Shown here: in pieces, positions 25,003-32,666 of the stretch
Layout of the letters: the number at the start of each line of letters is the position of its first letter
Position numbering within the stretch: the first letter of the stretch is position 1
Source of the DNA: JBHEKP01 sp041859375
GTDB taxonomy: Bacteria > Hydrogenedentota > Hydrogenedentia > Hydrogenedentales > CAITNO01
Assembly (NCBI GenBank): GCA_041859375.1
Contig: JBHEKP010000002.1
Location: 1 to 32,667, forward strand
Length of the DNA: 32,667 nucleotides
Direction of reading: 5' to 3'
Made by a program: the position numbers and the translations under genes
Notes under the pieces: generated by a model
What the model was told of the DNA's origin: nothing
The model's input: the letters and a program-made list of their open reading frames with translations, nothing else
The model's database searches: none

Positions 25003-26085
25003 TTAGTCCTTGAGGCCTTTTTCGACCAGACTCTGGAGACCCTCGGGGTCGCTGCTGCGCTTGAAGGCCATTTCCGCGGTGATGACGCCGCGGCGGAGCA
25101 GCCGGTAGAGGGACTGGTTCATGGTCATCATGCCCTCGCCCTTGCCGATTTCGATCATGGAGGGAATCTGCTCCAGCTTTTCGGCGCGGATGAGGGAGCG
25201 GATGGCGGCGTTTGGTATCATGATTTCCATCCCCAGCACGCGGCCGAGCCCGTCGGCGCGGGGAATGAGCTGCTGCACGATGACCCCCTCCAGAACGAAG
25301 GAGAGCTGGGTGCGTATCTGTGACTGCTGGCTGGCCGGAAACACGTCCACGATGCGGTTGATGGTCTGGAGCGCGTCGTTTGTGTGCAGCGTGGCAAAGG
25401 CCAGGTGGCCGGTTTCGGCCACGGTCAGGGCCGCCTGGATGGTTTCGGGATCCCGCATTTCGCCGATGAGAATAACGTCCGGGTCCTGGCGCAGCACCCG
25501 CTTGAGGGCGGCGGAGAAGCCCTTGGTGTCGGAATGCACCTCGCGCTGGTTCACCACGGACAGCTTGTGCTGGTGGAGGTATTCGATGGGGTCCTCAATG
25601 GTGATGATGTGGCATTTCCGCTCGCGGTTGATCTTGTCCAGGATGGAGGCGAGTGTGGTGGACTTGCCGCTTCCGGTCGGACCGCAGACCAGCACCAGGC
25701 CGAGGGGCCGGTAGGCGAAGTCGGCCACGACCCGGGGCAGGCCGAGCTGCTCGAAGGAGAGGATTTCATAGGGGATGGAACGGAAGGCGGCGACCACCGA
25801 GCCGCGGTCGCGGTACACGTTCAGGCGGAACCGGCTCAGCCCCTCGATGCCGAAGGACATGTCGCATTCTTTTTCCGCCTCGAACTCGGCTATCTGATCC
25901 TCGTTCATCACGCTGTAGATGAGATCCTGGGACTCCTCCGGGGAGAGGCGGGGCACCCCCTCAATGGGCTCCAGCGAGCCGTGCACGCGAATCATGGGCG
26001 GCGCGCCCACGACAATGTGAAGGTCGCTCGCGCCCTCCTGGATCATGCGTGAGAGGAGTTCCTTGATGCCCGGGGTTTCGTTCAT
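25003..26085 (-). CDS. pilT: Type IV pilus retraction ATPase PilT
   Basis: A 360-residue hexameric ATPase that depolymerises pili for twitching. Diagnostic segments are the N-terminal GASDLHI, Walker A GPTGSGKSTT, the Asp box ITIEDPIEY, Walker B VILIGEMRDPETI, the His box ATLHTND, and near the C-terminus AIRSLIRAEK. The last corresponds to the AIRNLIRE motif of PilT that is required for retraction, so this is PilT rather than PilB. Length is normal for PilT or PilU; no second PilT-like copy is in the window. The ATG follows AAGGAA, 6 bases upstream. It sits 46 bases after the pilB stop and 4 bases before the pilS-like GTG. Confidence 0.95.
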   Translation of the reverse strand: MNETPGIKELLSRMIQEGASDLHIVVGAPPMIRVHGSLEPIEGVPRLSPEESQDLIYSVMNEDQIAEFEAEKECDMSFGIEGLSRFRLNVYRDRGSVVAAFRSIPYEILSFEQLGLPRVVADFAYRPLGLVLVCGPTGSGKSTTLASILDKINRERKCHIITIEDPIEYLHQHKLSVVNQREVHSDTKGFSAALKRVLRQDPDVILIGEMRDPETIQAALTVAETGHLAFATLHTNDALQTINRIVDVFPASQQSQIRTQLSFVLEGVIVQQLIPRADGLGRVLGMEIMIPNAAIRSLIRAEKLEQIPSMIEIGKGEGMMTMNQSLYRLLRRGVITAEMAFKRSSDPEGLQSLVEKGLKD

Positions 26086-26131
26086 GTTGTTTCCTTGCGC
26101 GGGCGTTTTCGGTCCCGCATGAAAAGACGCC

Positions 26132-27859
26132 TCAATCCGCTATGGTGTGCTCGAGCACCTGCGCCAGCGTGGTTGTTCCGCGCGCGGCCTTGGCGAGCGC
26201 GTTCTGCCGGAGCGACCTCATGCCGCACCGGATGGCCGTCATCTTGATGTCCTGCCCGGAGGCGCGCTTCAGCACGAGCGGCTGCAGGTCGGGCCAGTTG
26301 AGCATGACCTCGATGACGGCGGTGCGGCCCTTGTAGCCCGAATCCTTGCATTTCGAGCATCCGCGGCCCTGCACGAAGCGGGGTTTCGGGATGTAGTCAA
26401 AGCCGCGGTACTGCATCCGTTCAAGCGCGTCCTGCGGCACGTGGATGGTTTCGGAGCACTCGGTGCAGGTCCGCTTCAGCAGGCGCTGCGCCGCCGCCAG
26501 GGCCACGGAGGACTGGACGAGGAACGGTTCCACGCCCATGTCAATGAGGCGGGGGAACACGCCGGCGGCGTCATTTGTGTGGAGGGTGCTGAGCACGAGG
26601 TGCCCCGTGAGGGCCGCCTTGACCGCGATGTCGGCGGTTTCGCCGTCCCGGATCTCGCCGACCATGACCACGTCGGGGTCCTGGCGCAGGATTTGGCGGA
26701 GCGCCTCCGCGAAGGTGAATCCGATTTGCGGCTTCACCTGGACCTGGTTCACGCCGTAAAGCTCGTACTCGATGGGATCCTCAACGGTGACAAGATTGGT
26801 GTCGAGCTGGTTGAGCTTGTGCAGGGCGCTGTAGAGGGTGGTGGTCTTGCCGCTTCCGGTGGGCCCCGTGAGCAGGATCATGCCGTGGGGCAGGTTGAGC
26901 GCGGTGCGGAAGGCCTCCATGGGCTGCGGCTCGAAGTCGAGCTTTTCAAGGTCCAGCGTGAGGTTGCCCTGGTCGAGGACGCGGAGCACCACCTTTTCGC
27001 CGTATTTCACGGGAAGAAAGGCCACGCGGAAGTCAATGTCCCGGCCGTTGTAGCGCATCCGGCAGCGGCCGTCCTGGGGAAGCCGGTGCTCGTCAATGCG
27101 GCAGCCCGACAGGATTTTTAGGCGCGCCACGATGTTCGGCTGCATGGATTTGGGCAGCGGCTTGGCCTCCTCCAGGGAGCCGTCAATGCGGTAGCGGATG
27201 CGCAGCTCCTTCTCAAAGGGCTCGATGTGCACGTCGCTGGCGCCGCGCTCCAGGCCGTTGAACATGATGAGGCGGGTGAGCTTCTTGATGGGCTCGTCCT
27301 CGCTGCCGGCCTCAAGGGCGGAGACATCCTCGATTTCCTCGCCGCCGCGCTGTATCTCCTCCAGCTCCTCGGCCATGCTGATTTGCCGGTCCGTGAGGGT
27401 GTTCATCATCTGCTCGGCCTTCGTGCCGCCGCCGTAGTGGCGTTCGATGGCCTGGCGCAGCTCGGAAATCATCGCCACAACGGGCTCGATCTCGTGGTTG
27501 GTGATGAGGCGCAGGTCGTCAATCGCCATGATGTTCAGCGGATCGGCCATGGCCAGGGTGAGCACGTCGCCGGTCAGTGACACGGGCAGAATCTGGTACT
27601 GGCGCGCGAGGCCCTCGGAGACGTGCTCGAGCACCTCCTTGGGGATGTTGTAGTTTGCCACGCGGATGTGGGGGATGCTCAGGTGCTCGCTGAGCGTGAT
27701 GACAAGGTCCTCCTCGCTCAGGTAGCCGAGTTCCACCAGGAGCTGGGGCAGTCCCTGCCCGGTGTCCCGGTGGATTTTCATGCATTCACGTATCTGCTCG
27801 GGAGAAACCAGGTTCTCCGCGAGCAGCATGTCTTCCAGCTTTTTTTTCTGCAGTTTCAT
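26132..27859 (-). CDS. pilB: Type IV pilus assembly (extension) ATPase PilB / GspE family
   Basis: A 575-residue extension ATPase. An N-terminal MshEN/T2SSE_N domain (about 1-150) precedes the core. The core has RYRIDGSLEE, Walker A GPTGSGKTTTLYSAL near residue 331, the Asp box VTVEDPIEYEL, Walker B VVMVGEIRDGETADIA and the His box STLHTNDA. A zinc-binding tetracysteine follows (CTEC and CSKC with about 35 residues between). In the N-terminal domain the two 24-residue MshEN motifs with 5-residue spacer are recognisable but damaged: LG is LE in the first and LP in the second, and the final Gln is His in both. c-di-GMP binding is therefore doubtful here. GGAGAGGA precedes the ATG. It follows the MshEN/DnaA fusion gene by 43 bases and precedes pilT. 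No pilC or pilin gene is in the window. Confidence 0.93.
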   Translation of the reverse strand: MKLQKKKLEDMLLAENLVSPEQIRECMKIHRDTGQGLPQLLVELGYLSEEDLVITLSEHLSIPHIRVANYNIPKEVLEHVSEGLARQYQILPVSLTGDVLTLAMADPLNIMAIDDLRLITNHEIEPVVAMISELRQAIERHYGGGTKAEQMMNTLTDRQISMAEELEEIQRGGEEIEDVSALEAGSEDEPIKKLTRLIMFNGLERGASDVHIEPFEKELRIRYRIDGSLEEAKPLPKSMQPNIVARLKILSGCRIDEHRLPQDGRCRMRYNGRDIDFRVAFLPVKYGEKVVLRVLDQGNLTLDLEKLDFEPQPMEAFRTALNLPHGMILLTGPTGSGKTTTLYSALHKLNQLDTNLVTVEDPIEYELYGVNQVQVKPQIGFTFAEALRQILRQDPDVVMVGEIRDGETADIAVKAALTGHLVLSTLHTNDAAGVFPRLIDMGVEPFLVQSSVALAAAQRLLKRTCTECSETIHVPQDALERMQYRGFDYIPKPRFVQGRGCSKCKDSGYKGRTAVIEVMLNWPDLQPLVLKRASGQDIKMTAIRCGMRSLRQNALAKAARGTTTLAQVLEHTIAD

Positions 27860-27902
27860 CTGGTCCTCTCCCGCGGCTTGGCAGTGACGGGATTACGGGC
27901 CG

Positions 27903-30900
27903 TTATGCCGCCTCGTCCGCGCCGAGGTGGTTCAGGATTTCCTGGGCCATCTCGACCGATATGTCTTTCCCCACTAGTTTGGCAAATGCCAGCACTTTTC
28001 GCAAGGCCCCGGCCATTTTTCTCACGTCCCCCGTGACTTTCATGGCGATGAGGCCCAGAATCTCCTCCCTGACCTCCACACCGGACTCCTTGGCGCGGTG
28101 GCGCAGTATCTGCATGCGCGTTTCCCATTCCGGGGCCTTGAGCTCCGCCACAATGCCGCTGGCGAAACGGGAAACCAGGCGCTGCTCAAGCAGGCCCAGC
28201 CTGTCCGGGGCCTTGTCGGCGGCGATAATCACCTGCCGGTTCTGCTGGTGAAGCGCGTTGAAAATGTGGAAAAACTCCTCCTGCGCCTCGACCCTGCCCC
28301 CGAGAAACTGGATGTCGTCCAGTATCAGCACGTCCCAGTGGCAGTAATTCGTGCGGAACGCGTCCAGCGCGCCCTCCGCCATGGCGTCGGCCATGCGCCG
28401 TGCAAAGTGGCTTGCGGACACATAACCGATGCGCGCGGGGGCCGCGCCCTTTTTCTTTCCGGAGCCGGCCAAAATGGCGTTTCCAATGGCGCTTATGAGA
28501 TGGGTTTTGCCTATGCCCACGTTGCCGTAGAGGAAAAAGGGGTTGTATTCCCCGCCGGGCGCGGCGGCCACGGCCTTGCTGACCTTGAAGGTGAACTCGT
28601 TCACCGTGCCGGGGAAGAAATTGTCGAAGGTGAGCGACTCGAGCGGGGTTTCGGAGTCCAGCGCGTCGAGCAACCTACCGTCCTCCTCGGTAAGTTCCTC
28701 CGGCTGGGGGGGCTCGCCCGGCGCGCCGCCAAAGGGCGCGACCGAGGCATAGCGGTTGCGGCGCCGGCGCATCAGGTCGCGGCGGTTGTTTTCCGCAACA
28801 AGATGGGATTCAATCAACTGGGTTGTCTGGCGCACAGACAGCATGGCCGACTCGGCTATCTGCGCAAGTTGCGCCTGCTGGCTTTCCTGGGATTGTTTTG
28901 CGCCGGAAATTGATTCCAGGGTGAGGGCGGCCATCCGGGAAAGTTCGGCCAGCTGGGCCTCCCGCGATGCGCGGTTCTCCTCCGCAATGGTTTGGAGCGC
29001 CGCCTGCGCGGCCTTGGCCAGTTCCGTCTGTCCCGAATGCTGCGCGTCCCTCACCCCCGCCATGGACTCGGCAATCGCCTCCCGGAGCCGCTCGGCCAGC
29101 AGGGCGGCGGTCTGTTGCTGCGTCTCTCCGAGGGAGTCGCGTATTTGTCCGGCGATTTCGGCCATGGCCTGCTGCTGTCCGCCCGCGGAGGCGGTGAGGA
29201 TCTCGCGGATTTGCCCGGCAAGCAGGGCGGCGGTTTTGTTTTGGGTCTCATTCAGTGCCTGGCTCAGTTTTTCCGCGATTTCGGCCGCAGCCTCCCGCTG
29301 TCCGCCGGCGGAGGCGGTGAGCGCCTCGTGGATTTGTCCGGCCAGCAGGGCGGCTGTCTTGTCCTGGGTTTCCCCCAGGGACTGGCGGAGCTGCTCCGCC
29401 AGCACCGCCAGCGCCTGCTGCTGGCCTGCGGAGGATTCGGTGATTGCCCCGCGAATCTGCTCCGCAATCATGGCGGAGGCCTGTTGCTGTTCGGCGGCCT
29501 CGCGGGAGTCTTTTTGCGCGAAACTCGACTTGAGCTGCACCACCATGTCGGCGATGGAGTGCTCGATTGCCCCGGCGACCCCCTCCTGGATGGTGAAGGC
29601 CACCTGGTTCCAGTCGGTCTTTTCCGGTTCGGGCGCGGGCTGCCGGGAGGCGGCCACCGCCTCGCGGATGTCCCGTCCGATGGGGTCCAACGCCTCCCGC
29701 ATGGAGGAGGACACGCTTTCGCGCATGGCATCCTTTATGTCGTCGGGCGTTGGCAGCGCGGCGGTTTCGGCGCGGCGCGCCTCAGCCATGGTTCTCAGTT
29801 CCCCGGCCAGGGAGGCCATGGCGGTGTTCAGTGTCTCGGAGAGCGTTTCCTGCATCACCTTTGCAATGTCGCCGGGCCCGGGCAGCGCGGCATCGCGCGT
29901 CTGCTGGGCCTCGGCCAGTGCGCGGAGTTCTCCGGCCAGGGAGGAGAGCGACCCCGACATGACCTGGGAAACCCCCTCCTGCACGGCGAGGGCTATTTCC
30001 CGGGGGTCTGTGGCGGGCGCGGCGGCGGAATCACCCGGCTGCGCGGGAGCCGCGGAAAGCCGTGCGGCAAGGGGTGACACGGCCTCCCGAACCGCTTCGG
30101 CAAGGGTGGAACGGAGACTTTCGGCCAGGCCGGTGAAATCGGGGGCCGAGGTTGTGGCGCCCTGCGCCCCCCCCGGCGTGTCCCGGCGTGCGGACATTTC
30201 GGCGCGGAGTTCCTCCGCGAAGCCGCGCAACTCGCCGGACATGGCGGTCATGCTGCCGCTGAACGCCTGCTCCAGACGTGCCGCAAATGCGTCAAGGGCT
30301 TCGGCGCTGACACCCTGCGCGGCCGTGCCGGACTCCGGGCCGTGCCCTTTCGCGGCAAGCACCGAACCAAGTTCGGCGATGCTTTCGCGCATCCCCTCGC
30401 GCATCACCACCGCCAGTGTTTCCGCAAGTTCCGTGGCGGGAAGGACGGTGTATTCCTGCGTTGACTGGCCGGGGGCGGGGGGGCTCTCTTTTTCGGATTC
30501 TTTTACGGCGTCACCGCCGGATTTGGGCTTGAACGGTGAGTCTATGTTGAAGTCTTTGTACAGGTCGGCGTCAAGCAGATCCTTCTTGCCCGCGCCGAAA
30601 CACCGATCCACGATGTTTTGAAAGTCGGAAAAACTGCACAGTATTGGTTTGATGCGCAGGGTGGGGCAAAGGGACTGCACTTCCTGGAGCGCGTCTATGT
30701 CCAGCGGGTTAACCATTGCCACGGTGAGGATGCGGCCCAGTTTGTCAATCGGCAGGATCTGCAACCTCAGGCACACATCTTCAGGAATAATGCGGCCGAC
30801 CTGATCGGCTATCTCATAGTCCTGGAGGCTGAGGTGGGGGGCCTTGCTTTGCTTGACCAGATATTGGGTCAGTTTAACCTGGTCTATAAACCCTTTTTCC

Positions 30901-31052
30901 ACAAGGATTTGACCAAGGAATCCATTGTTTTTTCGTTGTTCGGCAATGGCGTCCTGCAACTGCTGCTGGGTGATGATGTTATCCTCCAGCAGCAGATCCC
31001 CCAACTTCTTGGCCCCCTTGCCGCGCGCCAATTCTCCGGATGATTGTATCAT
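27903..31052 (-). CDS. MshEN (GspE N-terminal) + repeat coiled coil + DnaA-type AAA+ ATPase fusion, first gene of the pil operon
   Basis: A 1049-residue protein of unusual architecture. Residues about 12-155 are an MshEN/T2SSE_N domain with two 24-residue motifs separated by exactly 5 residues. Both keep L2, G3, L6, L17, hydrophobic 21 and Q24; position 1 is Lys and Phe instead of Arg. About 200-790 is Ala/Gln/Glu-rich helix with 43- and 41-residue repeats, coiled-coil in character. About 800-1045 is a DnaA domain III: LTFDNFFPGTVNEF, Walker A GNVGIGKTHL (G843), Walker B LILDDIQFL (near 911), arginine-finger box EQRLVSRFASG, and the lid VRKMAGALRKVLAFAKLVGK. It ends just before where DnaA domain IV would begin, so it lacks the DnaA-box-binding helix-turn-helix. 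The ATG at 31052 has a weak RBS; an upstream in-frame TTG (31133) adds residues outside any domain. Function unknown; operon context implies a pilus or polar-localisation role. Confidence 0.9.
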   Translation of the reverse strand: MIQSSGELARGKGAKKLGDLLLEDNIITQQQLQDAIAEQRKNNGFLGQILVEKGFIDQVKLTQYLVKQSKAPHLSLQDYEIADQVGRIIPEDVCLRLQILPIDKLGRILTVAMVNPLDIDALQEVQSLCPTLRIKPILCSFSDFQNIVDRCFGAGKKDLLDADLYKDFNIDSPFKPKSGGDAVKESEKESPPAPGQSTQEYTVLPATELAETLAVVMREGMRESIAELGSVLAAKGHGPESGTAAQGVSAEALDAFAARLEQAFSGSMTAMSGELRGFAEELRAEMSARRDTPGGAQGATTSAPDFTGLAESLRSTLAEAVREAVSPLAARLSAAPAQPGDSAAAPATDPREIALAVQEGVSQVMSGSLSSLAGELRALAEAQQTRDAALPGPGDIAKVMQETLSETLNTAMASLAGELRTMAEARRAETAALPTPDDIKDAMRESVSSSMREALDPIGRDIREAVAASRQPAPEPEKTDWNQVAFTIQEGVAGAIEHSIADMVVQLKSSFAQKDSREAAEQQQASAMIAEQIRGAITESSAGQQQALAVLAEQLRQSLGETQDKTAALLAGQIHEALTASAGGQREAAAEIAEKLSQALNETQNKTAALLAGQIREILTASAGGQQQAMAEIAGQIRDSLGETQQQTAALLAERLREAIAESMAGVRDAQHSGQTELAKAAQAALQTIAEENRASREAQLAELSRMAALTLESISGAKQSQESQQAQLAQIAESAMLSVRQTTQLIESHLVAENNRRDLMRRRRNRYASVAPFGGAPGEPPQPEELTEEDGRLLDALDSETPLESLTFDNFFPGTVNEFTFKVSKAVAAAPGGEYNPFFLYGNVGIGKTHLISAIGNAILAGSGKKKGAAPARIGYVSASHFARRMADAMAEGALDAFRTNYCHWDVLILDDIQFLGGRVEAQEEFFHIFNALHQQNRQVIIAADKAPDRLGLLEQRLVSRFASGIVAELKAPEWETRMQILRHRAKESGVEVREEILGLIAMKVTGDVRKMAGALRKVLAFAKLVGKDISVEMAQEILNHLGADEAA
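29097..29465 (-). repeat. Three tandem 123-bp (41-residue) repeats in the coiled-coil region
   Basis: Units at 29343-29465, 29220-29342 and 29097-29219 encode consecutive 41-residue blocks. Each opens with AEQIRGAIT, AGQIHEALT or AGQIREILT, passes through S-[AG]-G-Q-[QR], and ends in GETQDKTAALL, NETQNKTAALL or GETQQQTAALL. Degenerate partial copies flank both sides. The phase is exact to the codon, so this is duplication within the gene. Confidence 0.9.
29748..30005 (-). repeat. Two tandem 129-bp (43-residue) repeats in the coiled-coil region
   Basis: Units at 29877-30005 and 29748-29876 encode 43-residue blocks sharing SLAGELR, AEA and AAL-P-[GT]. A third, weaker copy follows at about 29619-29747 (PDDIKDAMRESV). 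These differ in length and wording from the 41-residue units downstream, so the helical region grew by at least two duplication events. Confidence 0.8.
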
Positions 31053-31142
31053 GGGTCGTCGCTTAGTTTTTGAAGCGAAACACTCAGGTCTGACCAGCAG
31101 GCAAACCAATGCATGCCGAAACAGAACCCCCAAATATGAACA

Positions 31143-31171
31143 ATATTATCACGAATTCCACGATGGATCAA
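31143..31171 (-). promoter_or_regulatory. Candidate promoter of the pil operon
   Basis: On the minus strand TTGATC (31171-31166, 4 of 6) and TAATAT (31148-31143, 4 of 6) are 17 bases apart, about 90 bases before the ATG at 31052. The overlapping GATAAT is a better -10 but gives a 15-base spacer. A second option is TATAAA near 31214-31219 with a poor -35. The region is AT-rich compared with its surroundings, as expected for a promoter. No sigma54 -24/-12 pair was found here. Confidence 0.3.
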
Positions 31172-31311
31172 TGAAAACTATTAGCAAAACCAGCCTATTT
31201 TAGCGGTTTTTTTATAATGCAATCATTCTTTAGCCAAATATTCAGACAAAATTCGGCTCTAACAGACAATTTTTGCAACCCCTGAGAATGGATAAGGGAG
31301 GGTAAAATGGG

Positions 31312-31357
31312 CGGGAATTTGTCCCGAACGGAGCTTTGGCCTTCCCAATGATGGGAA
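31312..31357. promoter_or_regulatory. Two short inverted repeats in the divergent gap before the TlpA-type gene
   Basis: CGGGA-N5-TCCCG (31312-31326) and TTCCCA-N4-TGGGAA (31342-31357) lie about 20-65 bases upstream of the candidate promoter at 31378. Both use TCCC/GGGA half-sites, so one dimeric regulator could bind both. The 408-base gap 31053-31460 otherwise holds the two divergent promoter candidates and no convincing ORF. Confidence 0.3.
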
Positions 31358-31377
31358 TCCGTGCCATTACAGGGGTG

Positions 31378-31407
31378 TTGACTTGAAACAAACTGGCAAC
31401 AACTAAT
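31378..31407 (+). promoter_or_regulatory. Candidate sigma70-type promoter of the TlpA-fusion gene
   Basis: TTGACT (31378-31383, 5 of 6) is followed after 18 bases by ACTAAT (31402-31407, 4 of 6), which would start transcription near 31414, about 47 bases before the ATG at 31461. Confidence 0.35.
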
Positions 31408-31460
31408 TGCTTTGCTGTAAGGTAAAAATAGTTCAACTTGAACGGAAAGAAGAGGGACCA

Positions 31461-32666
31461 ATGAATTGGAAAATCACGGCGGCGCTTGTTGCGGCTCTTT
31501 TGGGCACCATGTGGGGGGGCGCCTTTGCCGAACCCGTTGCCGCCAAGGACTTGCTCCAAAGCGCCATGCAGAAAACCACCCAGTTGACGGCATTGTCCTT
31601 TGACTTGGACATCACCACCGTGATCGTGAAGGGTCCCGAGGAAAAAGAGCAGAAACTTGCGGGGACCATGGTGCTGCGCGGCACGTCCGACCTGTATTTT
31701 TCGCTGAAAAACGAGCGCCAGGAGCTTCAAATTTACAGCAACGGCACGGAGAGCTATTTTTACCAGCCCGACAGCAAGGAATACATGAAACTGGACGGCA
31801 CCCCGGCCCGTTCCCGCCTGATTGCGGGGGTGAGCGCGGGCTTTGTCAGTTATCCGCTCTCCTGGCTTTCGGATTACCTGCACAACGGGGAGCAAATGAT
31901 AACGGGGGCCACAGATTTCTCCACCGTTCCCGAACGCGAAATCGGCGGCGCGAAATGCGATGGTGTTAAGGTGGCCTACCCCGCCTTTGACGTGGTCGCT
32001 TGGATTAGCGCCGGGGAGCCGCCGGTGCTGCGCCAGATGGAGATGGACCTGTCCAGGGGCGTCAAGGAGTCCGGCGAGGCCCACGGAGGCATGGACGGCC
32101 TGCGCATCACCATGGACTTTGCCAACTGGAAGGGCAACGCCCCCGCCCCGGACGATCGTTTCAAGTTCACACCGCCGGAGGGCGCGGTTGAGGCGAAGGA
32201 TCCGGAGGAGGAGGGGACGCTGAAGGAGGGCGCGGCCGCCCCGGATTTCACCCTGCCCCTGCTGGGCGGCGGCGAGGCCAAACTTTCCGCGCACAAGGGC
32301 AAGGACGTCGTGGTGCTTGATTTTTGGGCCACCTGGTGCGGTCCCTGCCGCAAGGCCATGCCCATTGTGGTGAAGGTGACGGACGAACTGGCCGCCAAAG
32401 GGGTGGTGCTCTACGCGGTGAACCAGCACGAGGAACCGGAACAAATCAAGACCTTCCTGGAGGGCGCGGGAATCAAGGCCAAGGTTGCGCTGGACGCCGG
32501 CGAGGTCGGCGAGACCTACGGCGCAAACTCGATTCCGCTGATGTATGTCGTCGGCAGGGACGGGCTGATAAAGAACGTCCACCGGGGCTTGAGTCCGGAC
32601 TTGGAGTCGGAACTGCGCGCGGAACTTGAGCAGGCGCTGGCAGAGGCGCCCGCCGCCGCGCAATAG
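31461..32666 (+). CDS. Exported DUF2092/LolA-like domain fused to a TlpA-type thioredoxin
   Basis: A 401-residue periplasmic protein. The ATG at 31461 has GAGGGA about 5 bases upstream and opens a signal peptide ending AFA (MNWKITAALVAALLGTMWGG). Upstream in-frame codons add only charged residues. Residues about 28-250 form a beta-rich half-barrel like DUF2092/LolA proteins: ALSFDLDITTVIVKG, GTMVLRGTSDLYFSLKN and YFYQPDSKEYMKLDG are successive strands. Residues about 258-395 are a TlpA/ResA thioredoxin with APDFTL, the active site WCGPC (C293, C296), and the cis-proline segment NSIPLMYVVGRDG. The fold predicts disulfide exchange next to a lipid- or lipoprotein-binding domain, possibly reduction of envelope proteins. 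It is divergent from the pil operon. The Ala-rich tail ends one base before the window edge. Confidence 0.9.
   Translation: MNWKITAALVAALLGTMWGGAFAEPVAAKDLLQSAMQKTTQLTALSFDLDITTVIVKGPEEKEQKLAGTMVLRGTSDLYFSLKNERQELQIYSNGTESYFYQPDSKEYMKLDGTPARSRLIAGVSAGFVSYPLSWLSDYLHNGEQMITGATDFSTVPEREIGGAKCDGVKVAYPAFDVVAWISAGEPPVLRQMEMDLSRGVKESGEAHGGMDGLRITMDFANWKGNAPAPDDRFKFTPPEGAVEAKDPEEEGTLKEGAAAPDFTLPLLGGGEAKLSAHKGKDVVVLDFWATWCGPCRKAMPIVVKVTDELAAKGVVLYAVNQHEEPEQIKTFLEGAGIKAKVALDAGEVGETYGANSIPLMYVVGRDGLIKNVHRGLSPDLESELRAELEQALAEAPAAAQ

Noticed and set aside
28756..30621. 621-residue Ser/Ala/Arg-rich plus-strand ORF, and the 361-residue ORF beside it
   Set aside because: They are shadows of the repeat coiled coil; their apparent repeats simply mirror the 41/43-residue units of the real gene.
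31182..31213. Possible plus-strand terminator (AAAACC ... GGTTTT followed by T residues)
   Set aside because: The stem is AT-rich and only 6 bp with a loop of about 12, and no plus-strand gene ends upstream of it.
31391..31411. Possible sigma54 -24/-12 promoter (TGGCA ... TTGC) before the TlpA-type gene
   Set aside because: The GG and GC dinucleotides are separated by 12 bases instead of the required 10, which sigma54 does not tolerate.
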